From a virus: a stretch of DNA of 37,837 nt. Positions within the stretch are counted from its first letter, which is position 1; every line of letters begins with the position of its first letter. The stretch spans positions 1-37,837 of the IMG/VR virus record IMGVR_UViG_3300022707_001498. One strand, 5' to 3'. Shown here in pieces: positions 23,408 to 31,430 of this stretch. A model generated the notes under the pieces. The model was not told the DNA's origin. It made no database searches and worked only from the letters and a program-made list of their open reading frames with translations. Both the position numbers and the translations under genes were made by a program.

Positions 23408-23896
23408 TTGACTATGATTCTAGAGTTTCAAGTTATCAACGGCACCTACATTCCCTATTCGACCCAGTGTAAAACATGGTCGGATAAACAGACTGATAGG
23501 GCAGTAGTGAAACTAAAGGTCGCTGATACGGATGTCGGTACATGGTCGATGTCTAAAACCTGGAGGAAATGGGTAAGCGAGGCCGCTCTACACTGGCATC
23601 ATCGAGGCATTACTATGCCGCTGTTCGTCGATAAGGAAGGGAAGCCACACGGCACCAGGCCGATTAACGCCGATGATTGCCACTCGATGTACACTATTCA
23701 GTTTCTGGGTGCTGATGAAAAAGGTAACCGGTTGTCGTGGAAGATGGACAGCGATGGTGGTGTGACAGTAGCGACTAAGGAACAAAGATTGCACGCCATG
23801 GACAGATTTTGTCAGCACGCTGCTGAATATAGTATCCCGATAACCATACCAAACCAGGGCGACTACCAAGAATATCGAGAAATACAGGAGAAATAG
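23408..23896 (+). CDS. Conserved phage protein of the nin region (NinB-like position)
   Basis: The 162-residue protein shows a pattern seen in phage nin regions: MSKTWRKWVSEAALHWHHRGITMPLF, then GTRPINADDCHSMYTIQFLG and NRLSWKM. It stands upstream of a methyltransferase and NinG, where lambdoid phages carry NinB-type recombination proteins. I infer relation by position only; homology to NinB is not clear. Confidence 0.55.
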   Translation: MTMILEFQVINGTYIPYSTQCKTWSDKQTDRAVVKLKVADTDVGTWSMSKTWRKWVSEAALHWHHRGITMPLFVDKEGKPHGTRPINADDCHSMYTIQFLGADEKGNRLSWKMDSDGGVTVATKEQRLHAMDRFCQHAAEYSIPITIPNQGDYQEYREIQEK

Positions 23897-23905
23897 GTTA
23901 TAATC

Positions 23906-23937
23906 GGGGAACAGAGTGCTAGATACACCCTGTCCCC
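23906..23937 (+). promoter_or_regulatory. Strong hairpin ahead of the HNH gene
   Basis: GGGG-A-ACAG-A-GTG pairs with CAC-C-CTGT-CCCC around a CTAGATA loop, giving about 11 bp with a bulge and a mismatch. No T-run follows, so it is not a classical terminator. It lies just before the GAGGTAA ribosome site of the HNH gene, and could limit its expression, as known for free-standing endonuclease genes in T4-type phages. TTATAATCGGGG with a -10-like TATAAT immediately precedes it. Confidence 0.55.
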
Positions 23938-23964
23938 TACCAATGACTTATTAGAGGTAAGCCA

Positions 23965-24534
23965 GTGATTCCGAATATCATATCATACCAATACGCTAGC
24001 GAAGCTGTTTCCTATAACCAGGACACAGGCATCTTAAAGTGGCGTATTAGGCCGCCCCATCATTTTAGAGCAACTCGCGGGCATAAAATATTCAATACAA
24101 AACACGCCGGATCGAAAGCTGGAAATCTTAGTGAAAAAGGATATTTGCGATTAGTGTTGAATGGGAAGACCATCGTTGTTCACCGAATAATTTTTTTGCT
24201 TATGACAGGAAGATTGCCGTATCACCAGATTGACCACAAAAATCACAACAGGTCAGATAATAGGTGGGGAAATTTAAGAGAAGCGACCAATGACCAAAAT
24301 CATTTGAATCAGAAGTTAAACAGCAGTAACACTTCTGGCCATACTGGGGTTTGTTGGGATAAGGCAAATAAAAAGTGGAGGGCGCTGATTTGCTTTAGGG
24401 GGAATAAAATTAGTCTTGGTAGATTTGGAGACATTGAAGACGCGATTTCGGCCCGAACGAGTGCCAATAAAAAATATGGATTCCATAAAAACCACGGGAA
24501 AACTAAAATTGAAATAGAGGCCCAGGAACGATGA
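23965..24534 (+). CDS. HNH homing endonuclease with AP2-like domain
   Basis: GTG start at 23965 with GAGGTAA 5 nt upstream. The 189-residue protein has an HNH core, HRIIFLLMTGRLPYHQIDHKNHNRSDNRWGNLREATNDQNH, then an AP2-type segment (SGHTGVCWDKANKKWRALI, SLGRFGDIEDAISAR) and KYGFHKNHGK. It is homologous to the enzyme at 19263-19877. It inserts between the nin-like gene and the next small gene. Confidence 0.88.
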   Translation: MIPNIISYQYASEAVSYNQDTGILKWRIRPPHHFRATRGHKIFNTKHAGSKAGNLSEKGYLRLVLNGKTIVVHRIIFLLMTGRLPYHQIDHKNHNRSDNRWGNLREATNDQNHLNQKLNSSNTSGHTGVCWDKANKKWRALICFRGNKISLGRFGDIEDAISARTSANKKYGFHKNHGKTKIEIEAQER

Positions 24535-24734
24535 CCACACAACTGATTGTAAATACAAAACATCATTTCATCGCCGGCGAAGTAGCAGACTTCAAAACGG
24601 TGTGCACTCTGGCTAAATTCCCCCCTGAATTTGTTTCAAGGATGAAATATCTCCATCAAGACGGACGTAGTGGGTCCATGGGTCCAGCTGACAGACTGCG
24701 CGTGAACACTGGAACGAGGTTTAGTGTGACATGA
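24531..24734 (+). CDS. Small hypothetical protein
   Basis: The 67-residue protein overlaps the HNH stop by ATGA and the methyltransferase start by ATGA. It contains TVCTLAKFPPEFVSRMKYLHQDG and GPADRLRVNTGTRFSV. No family recognised. Confidence 0.55.
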   Translation: MTTQLIVNTKHHFIAGEVADFKTVCTLAKFPPEFVSRMKYLHQDGRSGSMGPADRLRVNTGTRFSVT

Positions 24735-25381
24735 GCGTAGAATTACTCAATATCGATTGCATGGAGTACATGAAAGGGCTTGAGGATAATGCCTTTGATT
24801 TGGCTATTGTGGACCCGCCGTATGGGATAGGTGAAACCTGGAAGAAAAACAACGCTAAAAAATCAAACAAAGCAACCAGGATTTATAAAGAGAGAAGTTA
24901 TAAGAATGAGGCCACTCATGGAAAGGAGTATTTCTTAGAGTTGGAAAGAGTTTCGAAAAACCGAATTATATGGGGCGCAAACTATTACACTGATTTTTTG
25001 CCGCAAAGAAACAGCTGGATTATTTGGGATAAGAAAATTAATTATCCTACTCAGCATATGTCAGAAGGCGAAATGGCATGGACAAATTTTAAAATACCGT
25101 TACGAATAGTTAATATTATGTGGTGCGGATGTGCTGGGAACAACAAAATAAGATCAGGCATTCACCCCCACGAAAAACCCATAAAACTTTATGAATGGAT
25201 ATTGTCAAATTATTCTGAACCTGGCCAAAAAATACTTGATACCCACATGGGAAGCGGTTCAAGCGCTATAGCTGCCCATTATTTCGGCTGTGATTTTGTC
25301 GGCACAGAGATCGACAAGGACTACTACGATGCCGCATGCAAGCGGTTCGATATGGAAACCAGACAAGTGGCGTTAATCTAA
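24731..25381 (+). CDS. DNA methyltransferase, beta-class N4/N6-type
   Basis: The 216-residue protein has DLAIVDPPYGIGE (motif IV, DPPY at residues 28-31) and later ILDTHMGSGSSAIAAHYFGCDFVGTEID (motif I, SAM site), in the beta-class order. It likely methylates adenine or cytosine in phage DNA to evade host restriction. Start by ATGA overlap; its stop overlaps the NinG start. Confidence 0.9.
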   Translation: MSVELLNIDCMEYMKGLEDNAFDLAIVDPPYGIGETWKKNNAKKSNKATRIYKERSYKNEATHGKEYFLELERVSKNRIIWGANYYTDFLPQRNSWIIWDKKINYPTQHMSEGEMAWTNFKIPLRIVNIMWCGCAGNNKIRSGIHPHEKPIKLYEWILSNYSEPGQKILDTHMGSGSSAIAAHYFGCDFVGTEIDKDYYDAACKRFDMETRQVALI

Positions 25382-26019
25382 TGGCTAATAGCAAATTCAG
25401 GTGCTTATTTTGTCGAGACTATTTCCCCAGAGATCAGATGGTATCTACACCTAAAGGCAATTTCTGCTGCTACGATCACGCTACCAAGTACGGAATCGCG
25501 AGCATTCCTAAAACCAGAAAGAGGTTGGAGAAAGAACGAAGGTCTGAAGAATTTCAGGAAAAGCAAGCGAGGCTCAAAAAAGACCTGCCTCATCAGTTAG
25601 AGCTTACTCGAGTGGTCTGCAACTCGTTCATAAGGGTGTTGGATGCCGGAGAGCCCTGCATATCATGCGGCCGCCTAAGGTGTGGTCATAGAATGGAGGC
25701 AGGTCACTTCAAATCGGTTGGCTCTCATCCGGAGCTTAGGTTTGATCCCAGGAATATTTACCTCCAGGGATCCGGGTGCAACCAGGCCACTTCGAAGAGA
25801 AAGCGCAGCAATCTAACAATCGCCAAGGAATATGAGAAGCGCTTGGCTGTAAAAATGGGTCAGGAAATGGTCGACTGGCTAAACGGTCCTCACAAGGCGA
25901 AGCACTATACGTGCGCCGATCTAGTGGAATTAAGGGCTATATTTAATGCAGAGAGTAGATTTATCAAGGATAACGGTAGACCGTCAAAAAACTGGCGGAA
26001 AATGGAGGGTATATCATGA
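25381..26019 (+). CDS. ninG: NinG / Rap-type recombination endonuclease
   Basis: Start at ATG 25381, overlapping the methyltransferase stop. The 212-residue protein has CLFCRDYFPRDQM near the start, CISCGRLRCGHRMEAGHFKSVG in the middle, and LRFDPRNIYLQGSGCNQ with SKRKRSNL, the NinG zinc and nuclease pattern. NinG (Rap) resolves recombination joints in lambda. It supports a lambda-like recombination set together with Erf and YqaJ. Confidence 0.88.
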   Translation: MANSKFRCLFCRDYFPRDQMVSTPKGNFCCYDHATKYGIASIPKTRKRLEKERRSEEFQEKQARLKKDLPHQLELTRVVCNSFIRVLDAGEPCISCGRLRCGHRMEAGHFKSVGSHPELRFDPRNIYLQGSGCNQATSKRKRSNLTIAKEYEKRLAVKMGQEMVDWLNGPHKAKHYTCADLVELRAIFNAESRFIKDNGRPSKNWRKMEGIS

Positions 26020-26228
26020 GCTTAGGCGAGAACTTGAAGAGGCTTAGGGTGGAGAGAGGGCTTAATCAGGGTCAGCTTGGGGATCTGTGCGGTTTTACAG
26101 GGGCGAATATATCTCACTTTGAGGTAGGTAATCGAGAGCCGACATTGCCAAACTTGAAGAAATTACGTAAAGGGCTTGGATGCTCTTATGACCAATTACT
26201 TGTTGACAGTAAAACTACAGGAGCGTAG
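26016..26228 (+). CDS. XRE-family helix-turn-helix protein
   Basis: The 70-residue protein MSLGENLKRLRVERGLNQGQLGDLCGF... has the XRE pattern with TGANISHFEVGNREPTLPNLKKL. It overlaps the NinG stop. It could be a late- or delayed-early regulator; target unknown. Confidence 0.8.
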   Translation: MSLGENLKRLRVERGLNQGQLGDLCGFTGANISHFEVGNREPTLPNLKKLRKGLGCSYDQLLVDSKTTGA

Positions 26229-26238
26229 ATTAAAACAT

Positions 26239-26297
26239 TGCCGGGGGCTTGCGAAGCTTTCGGATCAGATAGACGAGTATCGTAATCCTCCCCGGCA
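26239..26297 (+). ncRNA. Candidate RNA hairpin with long closing stem
   Basis: TGCCGGGG (26239-26246) and CCCCGGCA (26290-26297) form an 8-bp GC stem. Inside it, GCTT-GCG-AAGC forms a small hairpin. No T-run follows. It lies in the gap after the XRE gene and before the next gene, and may act in translation or as a small RNA. An overlapping reading frame (88 residues) looks unconvincing. Confidence 0.4.
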
Positions 26298-26371
26298 TGA
26301 TGGGGAATTGTACCAAACCTACCTGATCTTTGAAACCCAAGCCTTCTTAATTAATTTTAGGAGGATTTATT

Positions 26372-26794
26372 GTGGAGAGTGTAGAAGACATATTAAAAAT
26401 GGCAAACATCCATTTGGAGGGATTAGCCGAAGTCAGAAGTGATTATCACGTTACTTTAGGCGAATTAATCGAAAAGCTAAAAGAAGTCCCAGAAACTCTG
26501 CAGGTGTTGTTTGAGGATGGTACTTATATTGGAGAGTTTGACTCGTATAGGGGCTATTACAGCGACCTAGCTATATCTCAGGGAGAGAATCCAGTAGAAG
26601 CCAAAGACCTTTTGGAAAATCTCGAAAATAAAGTCTTAGATAAAATATTCCAAGGTTATAAGGGCGGTGATATCACTATGTCAGCAAACAAACCGCTGTG
26701 GCGCTCTGAATATGGTATGGCTTCTGGTGATGCTGTTATTGATATGAGTCATGAAGAACGAGGGCTTCTGCTGAGAATCAAGAAAGTAGATTAA
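26372..26794 (+). CDS. Hypothetical protein
   Basis: GTG start at 26372 with AGGAGG 7-8 nt upstream. The 140-residue protein is acidic with TLGELIEKLKEVPETLQVLFEDG and YRGYYSDLAISQGE. The function is unknown; the sequence looks well-formed and the ribosome site is the best in this part. Confidence 0.65.
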   Translation: MESVEDILKMANIHLEGLAEVRSDYHVTLGELIEKLKEVPETLQVLFEDGTYIGEFDSYRGYYSDLAISQGENPVEAKDLLENLENKVLDKIFQGYKGGDITMSANKPLWRSEYGMASGDAVIDMSHEERGLLLRIKKVD

Positions 26795-26819
26795 TCCCTT
26801 TTATGGTGACGCACAAAAT

Positions 26820-27040
26820 AGCAGCAGCCATAAATGCGAGGTTCTACGAAGTAAGGTAGATCACTAGAATAACTTTTATTACGAACTACGTTCGAGCGCG
26901 GATAAAGCGGGTAGTAAGCAGGGCATAGGGTTGGCCTTCCACATGGATGAAATAGGTGCCGTCTATCGTAAGTAGTAGAAGTAGATATTCAATCTGGGCG
27001 TTACTAGCATCCCTGCTTATACGCTCTAACGGAAATATGG
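26820..27040 (+). ncRNA. Candidate structured noncoding RNA
   Basis: About 255 nt without a gene hold a long-range stem: TAAGCAGGG (26915-26923) pairs over 9 bp with CCCTGCTTA (27011-27019). Around it, GAGCG (26894-26898) pairs with CGCTC (27022-27026). A clean CGAAC-TAC-GTTCG hairpin stands at 26882-26894. Inner pairs GGCAT/GTGCC are also possible. The following gene starts at 27051. I cannot name a family. Confidence 0.45.
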
Positions 27041-27050
27041 GAAATTAAAT

Positions 27051-27242
27051 ATGAAAAATGCAATCTTGATTTTTTTGGCGTCTCTAGCTTTGATGTCATG
27101 CGACCCGAAGGATGATAACGGGGAGTTCCCATCAAAAGAATTCAATGGAACTGTTCGAGAGTTTACCACTGATAGCGGGGTGAAATGTATATTCGCTAAA
27201 AATGGATATGCTGGAGGCCTTTCGTGTGATTTCCCTGATTAA
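27051..27242 (+). CDS. Small lipoprotein
   Basis: The 63-residue protein has a signal peptide MKNAILIFLASLALMSC with lipobox LMSC (Cys17) and a short mature part rich in Asp and Gly. It is a phage-encoded lipoprotein, perhaps for superinfection exclusion or lysis. No family recognised. Confidence 0.65.
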   Translation: MKNAILIFLASLALMSCDPKDDNGEFPSKEFNGTVREFTTDSGVKCIFAKNGYAGGLSCDFPD

Positions 27243-27296
27243 CCATGGTATGCATAGTGGGGTTGTGACCCTGACAATAACTGAATAGGTGGAATC

Positions 27297-27668
27297 ATGT
27301 GGAATCCAGAAACAGAATTAGTAAAACATGCGGTTAAGATTGCAAAAAAGAAACATCCATCCGGGTTTAACAAAAAGCAATTAATTGCATCAAGCAAAGA
27401 AGTGTTCGGTGGTTTTGGGTCCGAAGTTCTAAGCCCTTTGAGAACCAAGAATATATCGACCATGGAAGATGTAAATAACATGGGTAATGCGATGGCTTTT
27501 ATCGATGGGCATTATCCTGCTGGAATGTCTGGGTGCATGGTTGTTGGTATTAATGGGGGTTGTGGTTTGGAATGTCCAATATACCTAGAGGGCGATTGTG
27601 GAGAGCCTAGCCCGTTCTTGCCGTTGGAGGGTGCAGACCTTGAATTTTACAATGAGCACTATCAGTAG
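27297..27668 (+). CDS. Hypothetical protein
   Basis: The 123-residue protein has AGGTGGA before the ATG. Residues 1-60 are Lys-rich with LVKHAVKIAKKKHPSGF; the second half holds a Cys-rich part (GMSGCMVVGINGGCGLECPIYLEGDCGEP), perhaps a metal-binding loop. No family recognised. Confidence 0.55.
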   Translation: MWNPETELVKHAVKIAKKKHPSGFNKKQLIASSKEVFGGFGSEVLSPLRTKNISTMEDVNNMGNAMAFIDGHYPAGMSGCMVVGINGGCGLECPIYLEGDCGEPSPFLPLEGADLEFYNEHYQ

Positions 27669-27697
27669 CTTAATCAATACACATAGAGGGAAGTGAG

Positions 27698-28048
27698 ATG
27701 GCAACAATCAAATGCTACGAATGTGAATGTGGCGAGGATTTTTACGAAGACGATACCGAGTGCTGTAATTGTGGTGCGCCAGTCGATCAATCCAAATTCA
27801 AGGAAGAGCCGTTAGTTGAAATCATCGAACAAAGTGAAGTTGAATTGGTATCGCTCCCTTTGCTAAACCTAAACAGCGAACAGAAGCATATCATTGAGCA
27901 CACGATTTCGAATGGTACTTACTGCGGTGATAGCCCTGATATGGATGCCCTTGTGAAGCTCGGGCTGATGCAATACATGGGCAAAAAGTCCTTTGTTCCT
28001 GATGGTTATTATAACGTAACTCGCGCTGGTCGTGAGGCTGTAAGTTAA
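27698..28048 (+). CDS. Zinc-ribbon and winged-helix-like protein
   Basis: The 116-residue protein has an N-terminal ribbon (CYECECGEDF, ECCNCGAP), a helical linker and a C-terminal segment ending DGYYNVTRAGREAVS, typical of a winged-helix end. A transcription-related role is possible; not verified. Confidence 0.6.
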   Translation: MATIKCYECECGEDFYEDDTECCNCGAPVDQSKFKEEPLVEIIEQSEVELVSLPLLNLNSEQKHIIEHTISNGTYCGDSPDMDALVKLGLMQYMGKKSFVPDGYYNVTRAGREAVS

Positions 28049-28080
28049 CCACCCTATCAGACAAAAAGGAAAGACAGACG

Positions 28081-28269
28081 ATGAGTGCGTGGACAAAGCC
28101 GGAACTTGAAAACATGCTGGAAGACGTTGTGAGCGAGCTAGACTTGTCCGATGGTATGGTCGATGAACATGGCCCTTTAGGTACTGCTCCTGCTGAATTG
28201 GTTAGGCTTGTCTTGGAACGAAAAGATCTGGAAATTCAAATGCTGAAGCAGGGTTTTATAGCTATATAG
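28081..28269 (+). CDS. Small hypothetical protein
   Basis: The 62-residue protein MSAWTKPELENMLEDVVSELDL.. is helical and acidic. It has no recognised motif. It sits in a run of small early genes with moderate ribosome sites. Confidence 0.5.
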   Translation: MSAWTKPELENMLEDVVSELDLSDGMVDEHGPLGTAPAELVRLVLERKDLEIQMLKQGFIAI

Positions 28270-28298
28270 CAGCTTAACCGATACACATGGGGGTAATG

Positions 28299-28844
28299 AT
28301 GGCCGAAGAAACCAAATCTTTAATTGATCGAGTACGAGAACAGGCTGGTAGCATGTCGGCAGTCCTGCACTGGAATGTAAGTATGTTCTTTGAGGCAGCA
28401 GACACCATTGAGTCACTACAGTTAGAGAAAAAAGAATATCTGCAACTGGCGGCTCACAATCTAAACGGTGACTGTATCTGCCCAGCAGGTTATCCAGGAG
28501 CGCATCCTAAAGCTTCACACTACCCTGGTTGCCCCATAGTATTAAATCAGAAGATTGAGTCACTACAGGCAGACAAGGCAGAACTGGTGAAGTACGCCGA
28601 CCAAATTTGTCAGGCCAAGCTAGAGGGCAACAGCCATTACCTGAGCCAACTTATAGAGAACTTAGAGCCTTTAATTACCAAGCATGGCTCTACCAGTACC
28701 AGTGGGGGTGAGGAACTTAAATCTTGTCAAGCGGGTAAGGATGGAGATTGCATACACGCTCAATGTCCGCAGCTTAGAGATAATGAGCCAGCCTCCACCG
28801 GGCGTCATTGTCCGATAGATACTCAAACTTACGGTGATGATTAG
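28299..28844 (+). CDS. Hypothetical protein with Cys-rich segments
   Basis: Start at ATG 28299, with GGGGGTA upstream; an in-frame ATG at 28287 is possible. The 181-residue protein is helical (ADTIESLQLEKKEYLQLAAHN) with CICPAGYPGAHPKASHYPGC in the middle and a Cys pair near the end (DCIHAQCPQL). Unknown function. Confidence 0.55.
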   Translation: MAEETKSLIDRVREQAGSMSAVLHWNVSMFFEAADTIESLQLEKKEYLQLAAHNLNGDCICPAGYPGAHPKASHYPGCPIVLNQKIESLQADKAELVKYADQICQAKLEGNSHYLSQLIENLEPLITKHGSTSTSGGEELKSCQAGKDGDCIHAQCPQLRDNEPASTGRHCPIDTQTYGDD

Positions 28845-28867
28845 CCCCTACTACAGAAGACAAATAG

Positions 28868-29056
28868 ATGTTCGAACAAGTTAACTTCCCCGCACAGTGT
28901 TCTTGCGGTCACATCATCTTAGAGAAATATGTGTTTTCTGAGGATATTGTCAAGGAGACAGGTATAGCGGGATTCTCGTGGTGTGGTTTTTGCAGGACCA
29001 GGCGGAATGTGAAATCTAAACTTATAGCCACTAATACAGGTGATGATAATGAGTGA
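28868..29056 (+). CDS. Small zinc-ribbon protein
   Basis: The 62-residue protein has QCSCGH and WCGFCRTRR motifs, likely zinc ligands. It overlaps the next gene by 8 nt. Function unknown. Confidence 0.5.
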   Translation: MFEQVNFPAQCSCGHIILEKYVFSEDIVKETGIAGFSWCGFCRTRRNVKSKLIATNTGDDNE

Positions 29057-29639
29057 GATGGAATATTGCTTCGATTGCGACGGACCTACTGGGAATGCAG
29101 GGAGAGGTGAAGGTTCTATTTATATCGAACTTCCCAGTGGCGCAGAAGTCGGCCCGTTGTGTGATAAATGCCGGGGTCGCTACGATCATCCTACGCCCAT
29201 AGTGACCAGAGAGAGTAATGAGCGGTTCTATTTGAATTGCCATGGGATTATTACATACATACACGACAGACGATTTGATCCTCCAATTAAAGATGTGCTC
29301 GACGCTCTTAATGCCCATGATGCCAGTAAGGGAAACGAACTAGCAATAGAATGTCTGCGTGAAATTATGCGTTCTCACAGAGATCCTAATAGCGATATCT
29401 ACAATGAATGCGATGAGCCTGGAGAAGAATGTCTGTGGTGTGCCAATGCCGAAAAGGCTATAGCTTCTCTTGTTCCTGTGGATGCCAGTAAGGTAGTAGT
29501 AAACGAAAAATCGGTAAAAGTTGCTCTCCACTGGCTAGGGAAAGCATCAAGTAACTTAGATAATCCGGGGGCGGCGGATAGTGTAGAGATCCTTGTTGCT
29601 ATTCACGATCTAACCGTATTGTTAAAGGACAAGGACTAG
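29049..29639 (+). CDS. Zinc-ribbon hypothetical protein
   Basis: Start at ATG 29049, with AGGTGA 5 nt upstream. The 196-residue protein has YCFDCDGPTG and PLCDKCRGRY near the start, then a helical middle and EECLWCANAEKAIASL. Function unknown. Confidence 0.55.
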   Translation: MSEMEYCFDCDGPTGNAGRGEGSIYIELPSGAEVGPLCDKCRGRYDHPTPIVTRESNERFYLNCHGIITYIHDRRFDPPIKDVLDALNAHDASKGNELAIECLREIMRSHRDPNSDIYNECDEPGEECLWCANAEKAIASLVPVDASKVVVNEKSVKVALHWLGKASSNLDNPGAADSVEILVAIHDLTVLLKDKD

Positions 29640-29703
29640 CACTAGCGCATCCCATTCACTAAATGCAATAATCAGGCTTTATAACTCAAACGGAAGTAAT
29701 CGC

Positions 29704-30084
29704 ATGACACAGATTCAAGGTGAAGTAGCACGCCTGCAGGTGATGGCAGATGATTTATTGAAAACACTACCAGTATCAGAGTCCGCAACAAGAATGTCGG
29801 TAACTGTTGTGCCTAATATCGAATCCTTGCGCGAACTAGCCCGGACTGAGTTTGATGAAACAGGCAGCGTGACACCAGATACCATCAGCGCAGTTTCAAA
29901 AGCAATGACCGGCGGTGAGAATTTGGCATGGGATATCATATTTCACATAGCCAAATCTGAGAACGAGCAGAAGGCGGCCAAATTGGTTGCTAGACACTTC
30001 GACAACATTCACATTATGATGAATGCCTTCCTAACCACCGAAGGCCTGAAATGCTGGCCTCCTGAAGATCCAAACTGCCCATAA
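29704..30084 (+). CDS. Hypothetical helical protein
   Basis: The 126-residue protein MTQIQGEVARLQVMADDLLKTL.. is mostly helical with GGENLAWDIIFHIAKSENEQKAAKLVARHFDNIH. It lacks a recognised domain. Confidence 0.5.
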   Translation: MTQIQGEVARLQVMADDLLKTLPVSESATRMSVTVVPNIESLRELARTEFDETGSVTPDTISAVSKAMTGGENLAWDIIFHIAKSENEQKAAKLVARHFDNIHIMMNAFLTTEGLKCWPPEDPNCP

Positions 30085-30093
30085 GGATCAAAG

Positions 30094-30660
30094 GTGATTT
30101 TTTTACTGCAATGGCTGGAAGTTATTTACACAGTAATCTGGCTCGGGACATCCTTGTGGTGTTTCGGGCTGGGCACTAAAGATAGCGTACCGGCCGGGAT
30201 ATTTCTAAGCGCCATTTACTGGGGATTCTGGCGCCATGAAATATTTGTATCACCACAAGAAACTCTATCGTTCCACTTTCTTCTTTTGATAGCCTTACTG
30301 TTTTCATCTAAGAGCGTATTTTGGCGCATATTTTTTGGTGTGATTGCACTGATGGCAATGGCTGATTCGATATGGATTTTCATGCCAGATTTACAACCAT
30401 ATTTGATGCGCTATATACCTGAAATGCCACACTTATTCCCATATGCTATATTCTGGTGGCAGTCATTACTTATCGTTCTGTTTTTAATTCTGTGTGGACA
30501 CACGCTCATAATGAATTATTATACCCACAGGATTGATAAGTTAGAGAGGCAGTTGAAACATGGAAACTTTTGGGCGTATTGGGGAATTATTCTCGATTTT
30601 ACGAAAGGCCATATCGGCGATAAATTCATTGGTCATGCAGAGAATAAGAGAATTAGATAG
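30094..30660 (+). CDS. Multi-pass membrane protein
   Basis: GTG start at 30094. The 188-residue protein has at least four hydrophobic segments (e.g. LQWLEVIYTVIWLGTSLWCF, LLLIALLFSSKSVFWRIFFG, SLLIVLFLILCGHTLIM) and a cytosolic helix at the end. It could be a phage membrane regulator or superinfection factor; no family recognised. Confidence 0.6.
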   Translation: MIFLLQWLEVIYTVIWLGTSLWCFGLGTKDSVPAGIFLSAIYWGFWRHEIFVSPQETLSFHFLLLIALLFSSKSVFWRIFFGVIALMAMADSIWIFMPDLQPYLMRYIPEMPHLFPYAIFWWQSLLIVLFLILCGHTLIMNYYTHRIDKLERQLKHGNFWAYWGIILDFTKGHIGDKFIGHAENKRIR

Positions 30661-30713
30661 TTTTAAATTATTGGTATTCCTGTTTCTAATTATATTTCTA
30701 GTGGTACTGAGTC

Positions 30714-31052
30714 ATGCCAGGTGATAAAAAAAATACCTTCTCGGGCTGGATACTCGGACTGATAACCCCAGAAACTTTTATAAAGATGTTTGTCCTATTG
30801 TGCGGTTTTAGCCTATCTACTGGTTACTTCCTGAATAAAGCATCAAGTTCAATCAGTGACAATGCGGCCAAAGACGTTGCCCAGGACATCGCCTCTATGC
30901 AAAAACATGCAGAGACAGATGGTTCGATCGTGGAACTAGAATCCGTTGTCATGGGATTAGTGATAAGCAATGCAGAGACCAGGGTGTCAATGAATAATGT
31001 CGATAGGCAACTGGTTGAAATTAAAGAAATGATTCGGAATATCGGCAGGTGA
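30714..31052 (+). CDS. Single-pass membrane protein with coiled coil
   Basis: The 112-residue protein has one hydrophobic segment (FIKMFVLLCGFSLSTGYFL, about 21-40) and then a long helical part (VELESVVMGLVISNAETRVSMNNVDRQLVEIKEMI). The layout resembles holin/antiholin- or i-spanin-like proteins, but the evidence is only topological. Confidence 0.55.
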   Translation: MPGDKKNTFSGWILGLITPETFIKMFVLLCGFSLSTGYFLNKASSSISDNAAKDVAQDIASMQKHAETDGSIVELESVVMGLVISNAETRVSMNNVDRQLVEIKEMIRNIGR

Positions 31053-31234
31053 ACAACATCTTACAGCGCATGTCCCAAATGTTTTCAGGGGAAATAAGCG
31101 CCAAAGATATGAGCCAAAAAGAAATAGAACAGGCATTGTCGCTCATGAAGAAGAAATATGCTGCTCTTCTTGACGCCGACGAACGCCCACCCAGAGAGCT
31201 CCTAGTCCTTCCCGAGTGCACAATCAGGCAGTAA
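31049..31234 (+). CDS. Small hypothetical protein
   Basis: GTG start overlaps the previous stop (GTGA). The 61-residue protein MNNILQRMSQMFSGEISAKDMSQKEIEQ... has helical character and ends with a proline-containing stretch. Unknown function. Confidence 0.5.
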   Translation: MNNILQRMSQMFSGEISAKDMSQKEIEQALSLMKKKYAALLDADERPPRELLVLPECTIRQ

Positions 31235-31278
31235 CCGTATGCCAGCCCCGGCAGTGGCGCCAGAGGGGTTCTAATTCG

Positions 31279-31350
31279 AGTGTATATAGACCCTAATTAC
31301 CTCCTGAATTGTGTATAAAACGAAGTAAAACCCCTCTTTTTGTGTATAAA
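31279..31350 (+). repeat. Array of three 31-nt repeats with DnaA-box-like sequence
   Basis: TGTGTATAA, the complement of TTATACACA, occurs at 31310-31318 and 31341-31349; a 7/9 match stands 31 nt earlier at 31279-31287. The period is exactly 31 nt, the same as in the array at 12876-12968, which runs in the opposite orientation. It lies in a 200-nt gap without genes before the accessory block. It may be a replication origin or a control region. Confidence 0.72.
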
Positions 31351-31430
31351 TTGCCGAATTCCACTTGCACTTCCCCGATAAGTATTGGACAATCAGATTA
31401 TAAGATATGATTTGTCGATATGGGGATTAA

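Noticed and set aside
26176-26442. 88-residue frame overlapping the XRE gene and the next gene
   Set aside because: Large overlaps with two better frames, no ribosome site, and a strong RNA hairpin sits inside it.
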